64,000 nt of DNA. Origin: Pyrenula massariospora (lineage: Eukaryota > Ascomycota > Eurotiomycetes > Pyrenulales > Pyrenulaceae). Location of the stretch: positions 1,302,001-1,366,000 of the forward strand of contig JAGFMI010000007.1 in the NCBI GenBank assembly GCA_021030905.1. The letters are read 5' to 3'. Shown piece by piece: positions 1 through 11,970 of the stretch (position 1 is its first letter; the number at the start of each line of letters is the position of its first letter). The notes beneath the pieces were generated by a model. That model made no database searches, was not told the origin of the DNA, and was given only the letters and a program-made list of their open reading frames with translations. Both the position numbers and the translations under genes were made by a program.

Positions 1-1473
1 ACGCATCTTTAGTTAAATAGGAAAAGGTAGCCACGAAAGCGGCGCAATTAGCGAATGCAATCTGTAAGCCACCTCCTGTAGCTCTCACGTAATGAGGCGC
101 CAGATTGTTGGACAACCAGCCCATTACCATGGGACTTCCTGGGTAGACGCCAGCCGCCACAAGAAATGTACCTCCGTACCGTACAGACTCAGATTTCGCA
201 GCCAGTAGCATGATGTAACCGCCGATTGCAACAAGGCATCCACCAATCATGAACGGACCTCGCGCTTTTACTCGATCCGAGAAACCGGAAGTGACAAGGA
301 CGAGGCAGAAAGATACAATGTTTGGAGGTACTGTAAAAAGCTGAGCGACCGTTGCTGTATAGCCCAAAGCCTTAATGATGGTGGGAAGAAATAGCGAGAA
401 GCTCTGCCATCTATGAATCATTTGGCAGGACCAACAGCATCACCATGACTTACATAAAGCGGGATCAGAAGAAAGAACCAAGCTAAGGAGCAAAACAAAG
501 TATTCGGACTTAGAAGTGCCATTCTGACCCAATGCCAGTGGAATCGCTCCTCACCGACGTCCTCGGTATCGGTGGCCCCGTGGGCGTCGAGCTTCATGCG
601 GTGCAATGCGACCATATTCTCTTCAGGCGAGAGAAATTTTGCTTCTTTCGGGGTGTGCGGCATGAAAAAGAAGGATAGAAGACCAAAAAGGACGGTGATT
701 ATGCCTTCGATAAAGAAGATCCAGGGCCAACCTATACAAGAATCAGTGCAGAAGGTATGTCGGAGGGCTTCTGGGTACCTTTGTAATTTTTATGGTTTAT
801 CTTTGCCAATCCGGTAGCTAGAAGGCCACCAAACGCGCCGCTCAGAGGCGCCGCACAATAGAAAAGGCCAATGCGATACAGCATTTGGTGTCGTCGATAA
901 AACATAGCGAGATAGACGATCATCCCCCCTAGCAGACCACCTTCGCAGAGCCCGAGGAAGAAGCGGGCGGCAATCAAGCCGCCATATGATTTCGTGAAGC
1001 CAAGAAAGGTGCTTACTATTCCCCAGCTTGTGATCAATAAAGGGAGGTAGTAACCGGCGCGAAAACGTTTAATGATCCAATTGCTCGGGACATCTAGAAC
1101 ATAATCGCATCAGCTAATATTAATCGTACGGCGGTGCTCGCGCGGCCGGCAACATACCAACAATGATATACGGAACGTAGAAGACAACCAGCGCCACGTT
1201 GAACTTATTGCCAGTGAGTTTGAGGTCTTCAGTCAATCCGTCGATCTTGGCGTTGCCGATGTTGCTTCTGTCTATAAAGGCCAGGAGCCATATCCCAAAA
1301 AGCCATGGAAGAATGTGCAGATCGAATTTTCGTGTTACGCGTCGGTCTATGATCGGGTCAATGTTATACTGGCCCTCTGCGCTCCGAAGGCTTTCGATGT
1401 GTGATTTTTCCGCGTCACCCTCAAACGGCGGGCGATCTGGCGAGTCTTCAACTTCTCTCTTTTCGTCCAACAT
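1..1473 (-). CDS. MFS transporter, Dal5/TNA1-like anion:cation symporter family (3' part cut by window edge)
   Basis: The product is a polytopic plasma-membrane permease; by family it would import a small organic anion or vitamin-like substrate with protons (allantoate, nicotinate or similar), but the substrate cannot be read from sequence. I chose the ATG at 1473 because the cytosolic leader MLDEKREVEDSP then precedes TM1. Exons are 1158-1473, 779-1093, 454-731 and 1-403, with introns of 64, 47 and 50 nt. Seen are the family hallmarks ILPWLFGIWLLAFIDRSNIGNAK in TM1, VPSNWIIKRF, and ARFFLGLCEGGLLGG in TM4, then WPWIFFIEG in TM6 and SFSLFLPTII in TM7. About 437 residues are visible; the last two helices and C-terminus lie outside the window. 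The third acceptor (GGCAG at 404-408) was chosen because the nearer AG breaks frame. Confidence 0.88.
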
Positions 1474-2155
1474 ACTCAAGGAGAACAAGAGAAATACAAG
1501 CCAAAGGGTCACAAGATAGGTCTGAACATTTCACGAACGATTCAGACGCATGAGGACAGCCACGTACTGGCCTAAATGTACGAGGATTTTGAGATCGATG
1601 AAGTAAATACTATCTAGGAGGCATGTCCATGTGCAATGAGCAAGGTATTTGGGCTCAGGACAGGAACCTTATGATAGGTAGCGCCCTTCAGACCCATTGT
1701 AATGGTAATGCTCCGGGATGGGCGAGCTAAGGTACTCATTCGTGTGAGAGCCCACTTTGACAACACGCGGGAGGTTTGGTTCAGTAGGTAGTAGAAGCAA
1801 CTTGCCGAACATGCCAACCAGCCGGTCTTGTTGATGACGAAAGGCGCGACACCCAATGGTGCGGGGGAAGCTTCCAGCGCGGGGAAAGGCTGCGTAACGC
1901 TTTTTATTCTTAGCAACCATCAACGACTTCCGGCGTCTGTAAGTAGATACACATCCTTCGAGGGAATCGCCGTCGGGCTGGAGAAAGGGAATGTCGAGAT
2001 CGCCAAATTCTGGTTCCCCTATGGTCATCGGCTGTCTCGGTAGTGGACCAGACTTGCCAAATGAGGGCACGCACAATAGTCAATAAACATGGTGACGAGG
2101 AGCTCATGGAGGATTTACACCCTTCAAGAAATTCACCGTATGTCTATACTGTTCC
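1474..2155. other. Intergenic, upstream of the permease
   Basis: This stretch holds the 5' flank of the permease and the 3' flank of the MIT-domain gene. Open frames of up to 135 codons exist on both strands (for example 1669-2076 minus), but none has a recognisable domain, good splice context or usable start. I see no RNA gene or repeat. Confidence 0.5.
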
Positions 2156-3985
2156 TCACTCGTCCTCACCTACCGCGCCAACCTCCTTAGCTGCACCAGC
2201 ATCATTCGCTTTCATCCGAGGAGTCCCTTGACCTTCTCGTCGCACCCGCGCGCCCTCCTTCAGCTTCTCCCATCGGTCCCTATATTTGTCAACCACCGTC
2301 TTCAATTTCTCATTCTCCCTCCGTTGTCTTTCCTTGTCTGATTCAACTTTTCGAATTCTTTCCTCCAACTGGGCAATGGTTCTAGCGGTTGCATCATCCG
2401 TCTCGCCACCGTCAGAACCAGGCCCTGCATTCGCTGTCAGAGGACTACCGCTTCTTTGAGGCTGCTGATGGAGAGAACGAAGGCTCTGCTGTAAAGCTGC
2501 AGAGCTAGACTGTGCGTTGACTTCCCACATGTGCACGCGCTTGCTCAGGAGGTCAGTCACTCTCTTCAAAGCATCATTCTCCATTTCTAGCTCCTCGATC
2601 GTCTTGTTACTCATCTTGCCTTTCAACGCTTGTTCTTCTCTTTTTGGCGTTCTGCGGCCTCGACGATCTCGGCCAACTTCTGGACTGGTATCTCCCGACG
2701 GTATCGGCATTTCGCGCGCATCCTGAAATTCATCGTTCGTGTCCTCAGAAATGTTGCTCAAGTGTCTACTGTGTCGTCCGCCTGGGCGTTGTATGGCGTC
2801 CCGCTCTGCACGGCTTAGGATGCCGGCATAAGAGACCGTCCCACCCGTCGTGGGGACAACATAAAAGCTTTCGGCCGGGTTTCCACCTAACGATGGATTA
2901 TTCTCACGAACCGCACGGAGCGCGGCACTAGAGATGTACTTGGAATAATCCGGCATATCGTCATCGCCAGCGGTAGTATGAATCGAGGCTGCAGAACCCT
3001 GACTGGACGAAGGAGAGATACGTGCTTTTCCTTTCTTACTTGTGTTGGGTTTTGTTGGAGCTGGAGGAGCAGCAGTCTTTGATGGTCCGGTCAGGGGCAA
3101 GCCTGTAAATGCGAGAGGGGCGCTGATCTTGGACAAGACATTTTCAAACGTGGAGTAAAATTGTTGGAATGTCTGCTCGGCTACAGTATTCTCTGATTTC
3201 TCTTGCTCGTGTTCAGATGCTTTGGTATCGCCCGTTGGATTTAGTACAGGTTTGGGAGGCTGTGTAGGTGGTTCGGCGGACGCGAAGAATGGCGGCGCTT
3301 GCTTCCCAGTATTTTCAAGTCTATCTTTGGACGATTTTCCAGGTTTCTCGTCATTGTTCGCTGTAAATTTTCCTCCTGCCTGATGGGCTGAAACGGTTGG
3401 TGACACCGTTGTGCCTCGACGGTTCGGATGAGCTCCAGGAATCCCACGTGCGGAGGCCAGGTTGCTTGCTATGGAAGTGGTTATGTCCCTCCCTGACCGA
3501 CGGGATGCACTCTGGAGGCGCGGCGGTATCTGTGTCGGATCCGGACTGGAAGTTCGGGCAGCTTCTGGCGGCGAAACATTTTGCGCTGATGGACGTTTAG
3601 CGCTCGTAGGGGAAGGAAGCGGCGGCGCGTCATCAGGGGGCAAGGGCTTCGATGGATTTTCGTGCCGAAATTTCAAAATGTGCCCAAGTTTTTTGTGATG
3701 CTGCTCCAAAAGATTCAAGGTTCGGACTGCCTGTACGATCGTCAACCACAATGTTTAGCCTCAAGGCATTGCCTCCTACTTCAGAATCACGGGTAGTCTC
3801 TGCCGCACTCGCAAACTCTGCAGCGGCAAGATCGTGCTCTTCACTTGCCGCGACTGGGTTGGATCTTCGAGTCTCTAGCAAGGCATTGCGCGCATGATTT
3901 TGTGCCTGCTAAGTCAGGTTTGCCTGGCTACGTGCTGTTGCGCTGGAGTAGGGGAACGTACCAGCGTCAAAGGAGCACTCTCCAT
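2156..3985 (-). CDS. MIT-domain / coiled-coil protein, possible Atg38/NRBF2 counterpart
   Basis: Three exons (3962-3985, 3780-3908, 2156-3730; introns 53 and 49 nt) give a 575-residue protein. The first exon codes only eight residues, MESAPLTL, and splices into QAQNHARNALLETRRSNP. Residues 1 to about 75 look like an MIT-type helical hairpin: EEHDLAAAEFASAAE is followed by AVRTLNLLEQHHKKLGHIL. A long disordered Pro/Ser/Lys-rich middle follows, then two coiled-coil stretches near the C-terminus (from IEELEMENDALKRV and from IAQLEERIRKVESDKE). An N-terminal MIT domain plus C-terminal coiled coil is the plan of Atg38/NRBF2, the subunit that stabilises the autophagy PI3-kinase complex I; that identity is inference, since yeast Atg38 is far shorter. 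It could instead be another fungal MIT protein. It is divergent from the LAM gene, 383 bp away. Confidence 0.72.
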
Positions 3986-4368
3986 TCGCGCGAGAGTCTC
4001 CGCTCCGTCACCAGCAATCTTTGTATTATAAGATCGTGTGGAGGAGAGGGTACAGAGTTTGAAGAAGCTGTGCTATGACCAGGGACACGGAAACAGGCGT
4101 ATGTTAGCGGGAAATCAGCACCCCGCAGTCCTGGGGTGACAGCTCCATCACCATACCTGCAGCTTCGCAAATTACTCCTTTTAGTCGTATCCTCAGTGAA
4201 TAGCTTAGCCATGATCCATTATTCTATCTCACGAATCGCTCCTTGTATAGATTCTACCATTATGGAAGCATGACCATGTCATGTCTCTCATTCGCACCCT
4301 CCACCCCCCTCGACTAGACCGCCTAGTTTAGTCTCACATGGTCTCTACCATCAACCGCGCGCAAGAAC
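3986..4368. promoter_or_regulatory. Divergent promoter region between MIT-domain gene and LAM gene
   Basis: The 383 bp separate two start codons facing away from each other, so both promoters and 5' UTRs must lie here. A pyrimidine-rich run on the plus strand (about 4288-4320) precedes the LAM start, as is common in filamentous fungi. No clear TATA box was seen. An open frame on the minus strand at 3967-4212 overlaps the region, but the MIT-domain gene reads better without it. Confidence 0.5.
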
Positions 4369-7300
4369 ATGGAGAAGACAGGATCTCACTCGGCCTCCGT
4401 ACCGTCGCCTCGAGGACTCAAGAAGGTTTTGAGCCGAAACAAGCGATCCTCAACGGTGCCGAAGTCTGAAAGTGGTACAGACCTCACTATACGATCCTCC
4501 ATCAGTTCCACAGCGGACAGAAATAGTGAAGAATCCAGCCAAGTCGACAGCAATAAATCAGATGGTAGCGGCATCAGGAAATTCATTAAGGGGCGGAGCA
4601 AACGAGACAGGCAACGTAGGGAGTCTGAGATCCAAAAGCAGGCCGAGGAGGATGAGGCTCAACGGGGCCGGAAACCATTTGAGCCAAATGGCCAGAGAGG
4701 ACCTGGGCTCGCGTTGACTTCTCCCCTCAACCAAAGTTCCAGCAGTCTCAACAACGACGCTGCAAGCAGCCTACTAACCGACGATTCAGAATCAGACTTG
4801 TAAGTTACCACGCCTCATTATAGCTTTCGCAGCATTTATCAATGCGCCTTTGACGGGCGACCGTGCCGCTAATCTCGCAAAAATCGCCAACCACAACATT
4901 TGCACGTTCCCTGGACTCCGAGCTGCTAAGCATGGGGAATCATATGATGGTCTTCGCTTTTCGCGCATCGGTCCGCTTTATTTTATTAACTAGATAACTA
5001 ATGACGTTTGCTTCCCCACAGAAATCGTCCCCAGCTTACAAGCCGGGAGTCCCATGCCGGTTATCTGACCACATCCTCCCCTCTCATCACTACCACCGCC
5101 GTTGATCGCCACAACACTCCCGCTCAGACCGATGGCTCCCAGACAAACGTGAGTCTCGAAGCTATAAAGGATTCTGGGGAGCCAAGTCAGCTTGAGCTAG
5201 AACGACCTAGCACCGCTCCTTTGCCTGCATTCTCCGAGCCAAATCTTCTTCAACCCAAGCGAGCCGACACACTTGGCATACCAGATTATCAAAAGCCACG
5301 TCGTGGTAGCGTCAATTCGATTCGAGGCATTTCTCCGGGTCGAAAATTAAAGGAAGCCTTCACACCAAAATCATTTAAAGAATCAGACACAAGCCCCGAC
5401 AGGGAGAGTGCAAGTAGCGGTGGACAACCAACTATTTTTGCTAACGGCGTCAAAAAGAAAAGCTTGAGCGCGAGGCGGCAAGCAAAGGCTACAGAGACTC
5501 CTCCGCCAGTGCCGCCAGTTCCGTCAGCTATACAGACTAATCTTGTAGAAAGCAAGCGAGCACCAAGCACATCCCTTCCTACGCTTGATACTAGTGGCAC
5601 TCCTACAACTCCACCCGGTACCAGCGTGAGAGCCCCTCTCATCACTGCCACTCCTCCTACCCCTACAGACTCCAAATCCACCACTCCACAGCCATCCCCC
5701 AAGAAAAAGGCCACGACGGATGGAGCTGAAGATGGGACCGGTATCGTTGTGAGCCCTTCGGGTAATATGATATCGCATCGACGCGCTCGTTCTGCATCTG
5801 CTGTCGGCCAACCTAGCAAATTATCAAAATCTGAACTCGCGCCTCTTACTCCTACTATCGAAGAGGCTAGGACACCTGGATCCAAGAGCGGGTCAAAGGA
5901 GAATACTCCGCAAGGCGCTGGTTTCTTCTCGTCCTGGGGGCTTCAAAACGCTGCCTCATTCTTCACAAATACCCTCAACCCTCAATCATCGCGTAGCCGG
6001 AGTGGCACAGGTGGCTCAGATCCAGAAAAGACAAAAGAGCTTGAAAGTCCAGATCAAGAGATTCTAGAGCCAGAAGAAAAGGAGAAGAGAGAACTGGCAG
6101 TTGATACGCTCGGGAAGGGTAGCCTAAATTTCAGTCACCTAGGTCTCGACATGAACGGACCAGACGGGGAAGTAGAAGACGTCCTCAATCCCGCAAATGG
6201 TTTGCGAAAAGAATCAGCGATACAGAACGATGAGGCATCGGCTCATGAAGAAGAGGCCAGGGCCGCTCGAGCTGTTTCCATCGCGTATGAAAAAATTCCA
6301 CCTACAACGGTGGTTGAAAACGCCGGTTCCAACCCTACGCCAAGACATAGCCAGACATTCAATGGTAATCTCACTCTCAATGGAGACCATGCAACGCCGA
6401 ACGGCAGCGTTTTCGAGGAGGAAACTGGTTCTGTGAAGAGAAGCAACAGCATTAGAAGTAAAATGACCTCGAAAAGGAACCGCGGCTCATCAGGGGCCAC
6501 GGGAAATTCTGCAATAGCTGCGATGATTGGAGCGAGCACGAGTACCCTCGCTAATCCGGCAACTGGTCCACGACTCACTGGATTCACGGTTGCCCCAAAG
6601 CAGAGGAATCGTAATTTCCACCAACTCTTCCGAAGCGTGCCAGAAGACGATTATTTGATTGAGGATTATAGCTGTGCACTTCAGAGGGACATCTTACTGG
6701 CTGGACGGATTTATATCTCGGAGGGCCATATTTGTTTTTCGAGCAACATTCTTGGCTGGGTGACAACCCTGGTGATTTCATTCGATGAAATCGTGTCCAT
6801 TGAGAAAGAAACAACTGCTATGGTCTTTCCGAATGCTATCGCCATCCAAACACTGCACGCTCGTCACACTTTCCGGAGTCTACTCAGCCGGGAGGCCACG
6901 TATGACCTCATGATCGGAATCTGGAAAGCTAGCCATTCGGGCATATTTAAAAGCTCTGTAAATGGCGTTCAGCTCGAACGCGGAACTGGTGACAAGACCG
7001 AAAAGACACTTGAAAGTGAAGCAGGCTCCGAGGTTGCGTCAGAGGATGAGGAAGAAGTGTACGACGAAGATGCAGAAGATGATGGCGCTGATAGCTTGGC
7101 GGAAACCGGCAGTGTCGCTGGGAGTGATACCTCGAATGTGAAGGCCGTGTCCCGGAAAACTTCAGCGATCAATGGACAAGTCCCTGGCACTCCTTATCCC
7201 TCAATGGTTGGCGACGTCACGCAGGGTGAAAAAGCAGCAGCAGCAGTGTCCGAGGCCACAGTCGACTATCCGGGGCCAACCACTCACGCACCAACCGAAT

Positions 7301-8543
7301 GCAGTGACTCAGCAACGCACTACGACAAACCTGTTAAGGATGAGGTATTACCGGCCCCTCTCGGAAAGATTTACTCTATGGTGTTCGGCCCTACTTCTGG
7401 CGCATTTTTAACAAGATTTCTGCTCGATGAGCAAAAGGTCTTCGACCTCCAGCTGGAAGACGATAAAAAGGGCATATCGAACGATAGTAAGACCCGGAGT
7501 TTCAATTACATCCGCCCGCTCAATGGTTCTATCGGCCCAAAACAGACGAAATGCATTACAACGGAGCAAATTGAGTTTTTTGATCTCGAGCAATGTGTAT
7601 CGGTCACTGCCACGACGCAAACACCGGATGTTCCAAGTGGATCAGTCTTTAGCGTGAAAACAAGGTACTGTCTAACGTGGGCTGCTGGCAATGCGACACG
7701 AGTCCAGATCAATTGCGGCGTCGAATGGACCGGGAAATCTTGGCTTAAAGGTACAATCATCCTCAGCTCATAGCTTAGCACGGGAAACCTGAATTCTAAC
7801 CATCGACTACAGGACCAATCGAAAAAGGAGCTATTGACGGCCAACTGAATTACGGTAACGACCTCCTTAAATCCCTGAAGGCGGGTGTGAGTAGTCGTGC
7901 ACGGGCCCACACTGGCGCATCGAGAAGCGTTGGGAAAGGTAGAAAGAAGAAGAAGGCTAGTTCCTCGATCAACTCACCAACCTCGACGGAAGTGACAGTT
8001 ACCAAGACCGAAGATTGGGGTCTTTTGGAACCAGTAAGGTCGATTGCCGGCCCGATTGTGGACATTTTCAAGCCCCTAGTCTCCGCGAATCTTGTCATCG
8101 GTATTTTGATGGCCGTGATAATCTTTATGTGGCTCAGAAGTCCTGCGAGGCCTGGCTCACCTACTGTGGGATACCCTTCACTATCTAGTTCGCAGCGACA
8201 TATTGCCTATGAAGAGATGTGGCGGCGTGAGGAAGGCGAGCTGTGGGAGTGGCTGGAGAATCGTATCAACTTTGATGCGTTGGCGGTTGACCGTAATTCG
8301 AAGGGCAGTAGAAAAGGGAAACAAAACCCGGAGGGTGCCAAAGACGCACTCAAAGATCGCAAGAAGATACTAGGTGGGAAGGACAATGCAGCCCGGATAC
8401 AGGAAGAAGCAATGAGCCAACGTGAAATGGAAGACATGGTCAGGATCACGGAAGACCGCCTCGAAACTCTCAAGGGAGTTCTGGCGAGGCGAAAGGGTGA
8501 GCCCATCGATGGAAGGGAGCATTTAACGAAAGATGATCTATGA
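4369..8543 (+). CDS. LAM-family sterol-transfer protein (GRAM + VASt + C-terminal TM)
   Basis: Exons are 4369-4799, 5022-7750 and 7813-8543 (introns 222 and 62 nt), coding 1296 residues. The first 660 residues are low-complexity and Ser/Thr/Pro-rich. A GRAM domain at about 667-780 begins at NRNFHQLFRSVPEDDYLIED and contains GRIYISEGHICFSSNILGW. An acidic linker follows, then one VASt (StART-like) domain at about 920-1080 that spans the second intron. A single membrane helix, LVIGILMAVIIFMWL, lies at about 1145-1162, followed by a charged C-terminal tail. Members of this family sit in the ER at membrane contact sites and move sterol between membranes. One VASt domain and no visible BAR domain resemble yeast Lam5/Lam6 more than Ysp2/Lam4, though the protein is much longer. 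The first intron is unusually long for this window. Confidence 0.92.
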
Positions 8544-9799
8544 TTGCGACATCCTGACTTTTGGTGTTTGGAAATAGTCTGAGGTTGACAGAGCCGGATA
8601 CCCCCACTGCATTCAGTGTACTGTAAAAAATTTCAACCATGTTTTGAACAAACATTTTGTTTGTAGCCGGCCGACTCGCCTTAAAGCCTCCTTTTGCCTG
8701 CACTACTATTACAGGCAATCTGCTCTCTCGAGCCATAGTGAAAGCATATCGCTATAAGATGCAGTCACAAAGTTGCTGTGTTACTTCCAACTAAAACCAG
8801 GGTCTCATTGCGGGTTCCTTGATGAAAAGGCCACTGCCCCATCGGCAAATCATGAGAAGAAAGAAATCTCGCGTGGCTAGCTTGAGCAGCAGCCCGTCAC
8901 AAAATAGCGCAGACACAGAAGGGGACTTTCATTCAAAAATTATAGTAGAAGGAAATAACAGCTCAAGTTGCCAAATCAACACTGTGGCTCTCCATTGACA
9001 CTTGATAACAGCTCGAATGCAGCCCTCTCATGGCGACCTGGCTCCTTTCCTTCGAAAGAGGTTGTATGTATCGACCTGCCTCTATAACCGAGCTACCTAG
9101 ATGGCGTAACTCTCAAGACACATTGAAGCTGCTAGCTGCTAATTCTCGCCTTTAACATGACTACTTACATCGGGGCTTATTTGCAACTTGACGACAACCA
9201 TCTAGCCAACATGAATCTGGCCAGACATCAATGGACACAGTTCCAGCTAACCATAGACCAAATGTACCACGTCTATCTAGCAAAATCCCATTACAAAAGG
9301 ATAGGATGATACCTACGATGAATCATCCCGGCATATCTGTGGGTGCTGACCAAGCCTGAAACTGAAATCAAGACGAGGGCAAGATCAAATACCCGAACGC
9401 AATGTCTCCGGGACCAATAGTTTCAGCAAATAGAATAATCATGCTTCAGCGAACAATACGCTATTAGCACAACCCTGTCAAGCATAGACTCCCTATGAAT
9501 CGCCTTATGAAAGGCTTAGTGAACAAAATTGTCAGGACGATTTCGTTACTTGAGACTCTAAGACCGGACACAGTCAAACGCACCGTCTAGAACGAGTTAT
9601 TTTTGACTTCAAAGGTGAAAAATATTTTATTTTCTAGATAATTAATGGTCGACTCTCTAGAGGGCTCTTTTTATGGCCACTTTAGCTGCAATGATTAGGG
9701 TCACATCTTCGTTATGAATTTCTGGTGTTTTCCAAAATCGATTTTCGATCTTGAATTCCATGCAGACTTCCTTCTAACTAACGCAGTATCCCAACCCTT
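8544..9799. other. Intergenic between convergent 3' ends
   Basis: It lies between the stop of the LAM gene and the stop of the minus-strand double-psi beta-barrel gene. Frames are short and broken. The composition becomes AT-richer towards 9600-9700. I see no gene, tRNA or repeat. Confidence 0.5.
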
Positions 9800-10256
9800 C
9801 TAGTCAAAGCTCCAATCAACATAGATCACACCTTTATCCTCCGAGGCGAATTTTCCGAACAAACCTCTCGAAGCGTCCAAACCGCCCATAGGGCATCCAG
9901 GACACTTGTCCACGACCTCCGCCTTCGTCGTCTTCCCGCCATAGCTAATAGTAATGGTTTTACCGCAGTGCTCTCCATTGCCGTAATCGGCAGGGCTAAG
10001 GGCCACAACTAGATCGGTGGCAACGTTCGTTTTGCCGCAGGCACCGAGGCCGACGTCGAAGAAGGTCATGCGGCCCCCACCAGCGTTGCGGGTCTGCAGA
10101 TTAGAAGAGGTTAGTAAGATATGCTAAAGGAGAAACATGAAGTATGTCCATGCTCGGTAAGGGTAGGGCACATACTTTGAGCTTCGGCTCCGCGGGTCCA
10201 GCAGCGATGAGACCCGCAAGAGAGAGAACGGCGAGAGCGGTGTTGGTAAAATGCAT
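9800..10256 (-). CDS. Small secreted RlpA-like double-psi beta-barrel (expansin/barwin-like) protein
   Basis: Two exons (10176-10256 and 9800-10093, intron 82 nt) code 124 residues. The first exon supplies a signal peptide, MHFTNTALAVLSLAGLIAAG. The mature part matches the RlpA-like double-psi beta-barrel seen in fungal cerato-platanin/expansin-related secreted proteins: GGGRMTFFDVGLGACGKTN, SPADYGNGEHCGKTI, a KAEVVDKCPGCP turn, LDASRGLFGKFA, and a terminal VIYVDWSFD. Four cysteines fit two disulfides. The Asp in VVDKCPGC matches the conserved barrel Asp of the family. No carbohydrate-binding domain is attached, so a loosening or wall-binding role is only a family-level guess; some relatives are induced in plant contact. 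The neighbours downstream on the same strand are also secreted. Confidence 0.88.
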
Positions 10257-11361
10257 TTTGAGGGATTTTGAATTCGGTGTGTTGGCTAACTAGAAAATGC
10301 TGCAGCTAACGAATAAAGTCAAAGCCTTAATACGAAGTTTGAATAGACGAATTTCACATCGCCACCGAAAACGTCCGCCTTTGTACCTTTGTTCTGGTCG
10401 TTATTCGAAAGACGAACATTCCGTGCACCATCTCCGCAGACATAAAGAGCCTGCATTCGAATCATCGAACAAAGAATCATGTTGAAATAATCAAGCAGTG
10501 ATGACGTAGAGGCATGGTTGTAGTTGGTACTTGTAGGTAAGTAATATGAGCTCTACCCTGCGCAAAGTCGATGCTCTTTCTCTATGTCAAGAATTTGGCC
10601 AATGCGTGCAGTTCTTTCAGCCGGGCCATAGTCTTAGAAGATGAACACGCTCCTTGGCCATGAAGATGTTGAGGTCACGATTTGATGAGACACGACGAGA
10701 ATTGCAAGTAGTGGATACTCAATCAATGCTATGATCTCTGACGGACGAGAAGCACTGCAGTAACAGTCCCATGAATTACAAGCCCAGAGGCAAAGAACAA
10801 AGGGAGGATGTAAAACGTCATCTAAAGGCTTTCAACAAGGGAAGCCTGATCACCAAGGTCCTACGATATTAGACAATAAGCCCAAGACGCTAAAGCTTAG
10901 AAAGAGATACACGAAGCTAAGAAGACGTGGGGACGTGGAGATCTTGTGCTGAAAAGCGTTCACGACGTTACGCGATCCCGAAAACGTTAATGCACGCGTT
11001 TGGAGGAGAAGCACTCCAACAAGCCGCATTGACTAGGAGAGAATGGTCCTCTCTGTTGGAAACATAGTAAGAAAATATAACAAGGCCGCATCATGACGGT
11101 CCCTGGAGTCGGCCATAATAATACTATATCAAAGCTTGAATGCCAAAGAGGGGGCTTGGGGTCTGCCGCATTCAAAACTTCCAGCATTTCAGCAAGCCAG
11201 ATTAATACGGCCCATGACCGTTGGTCAAAGCGGTTGAATTAATAGAAGCCCTCGCATTGGCGTTAGTGAGATGGAGATTGCATAGTATGCTTTTGCTCAC
11301 ACATCGAGGTTTATATTGCTTAGCGTGGGTTCCGACTTCGACCCCTCTCCCTCTCTTTTTC
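10257..11361. other. Intergenic, promoter side of the double-psi beta-barrel gene
   Basis: About 1.1 kb holds the upstream region of the small secreted protein and the downstream side of the degraded Gly/Ala-rich frame. Short open frames on both strands (for example 11202-11393 minus, Arg-rich) show no domain. No RNA gene or clear repeat was seen. Confidence 0.5.
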
Positions 11362-11970
11362 CTATGTCCTCGCCTCCTCTGCCTTAGCCCCATACTCTAT
11401 CGGTCTTAGGACTCTCTTCAAGAAATCTACAGCATACACGCCGGAAATGGCCGCCTCTGCGACGGGTAGCTTCACGTCCGCTCTAAGCTTTCCGTTTCTC
11501 AGGCCACCGCTCAAAGCCGCAGCTGCCACTCGTACGCCTTTTTGACCTGGGCAGGGGCCTGGTCCTGCCCTACAGCGTAAAGCCTCGACCGCTGCTCCCA
11601 CAGCTGCTGATTTGCATGCTTTAGCTATAGTATAGCGCTCCGGCAGGTGGTCGTCATAGGAGCGAGAACGGGAATAGGAGCAGCAGAATTCTGCTACGCT
11701 ATCGCTGTCACTGTCATTGAGATTGGGACTATGGCTACGGTGTGGAGGTCGAAACTGATTGGCAGGTTCCCGGTAGATAGAGGGACGTTGTTCTGTGATA
11801 CATTGTGACGTGACTGTAATGTCGGCGATATTAGCGACATGTGAGAGCGGTAGGATGGGAGCGGCGTACTGATTTGAGAGTACAAGTGCATGGTTCAAGA
11901 ATAGGAGAAGAGTAGCCAAAAGACAATTGATAATGTTCGGAAAGGTCTCAAAGCATCGACAAAATGTCAA
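11362..11970 (-). pseudogene. Degenerate or mis-spliced Arg/Ser-rich protein with Ala/Gly-rich C-terminal module
   Basis: A 202-codon frame contains an RS-like stretch (SYSRSRSYDDHLPERY) followed by KACKSAAVGAAVEALRCR, GPGPCPGQKGVRVAAAALSGG and AEAAISGV. This order (an RS tract, an Ala-rich helix ending in a GAVEAFR-like motif, a GPW-GxKGxRV turn, then another Ala-rich helix) recalls a widespread fungal family of RS-rich proteins with glycine/alanine-zipper tails (DUF3824-like). Here the motif has Cys and Arg in unusual places and the N-terminal half looks non-coding, so it may be a relic or one exon of a gene whose other exons I cannot place. The identity is inferred from motif order only. 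Confidence 0.35.

Noticed and set aside
1669-2076. 135-codon minus-strand frame upstream of the permease
   Set aside because: No recognisable domain, and equally open overlapping frames exist on both strands.
5289-5885. 198-codon minus-strand frame in the LAM gene
   Set aside because: It is a shadow of the Ser/Thr/Pro-rich coding strand.
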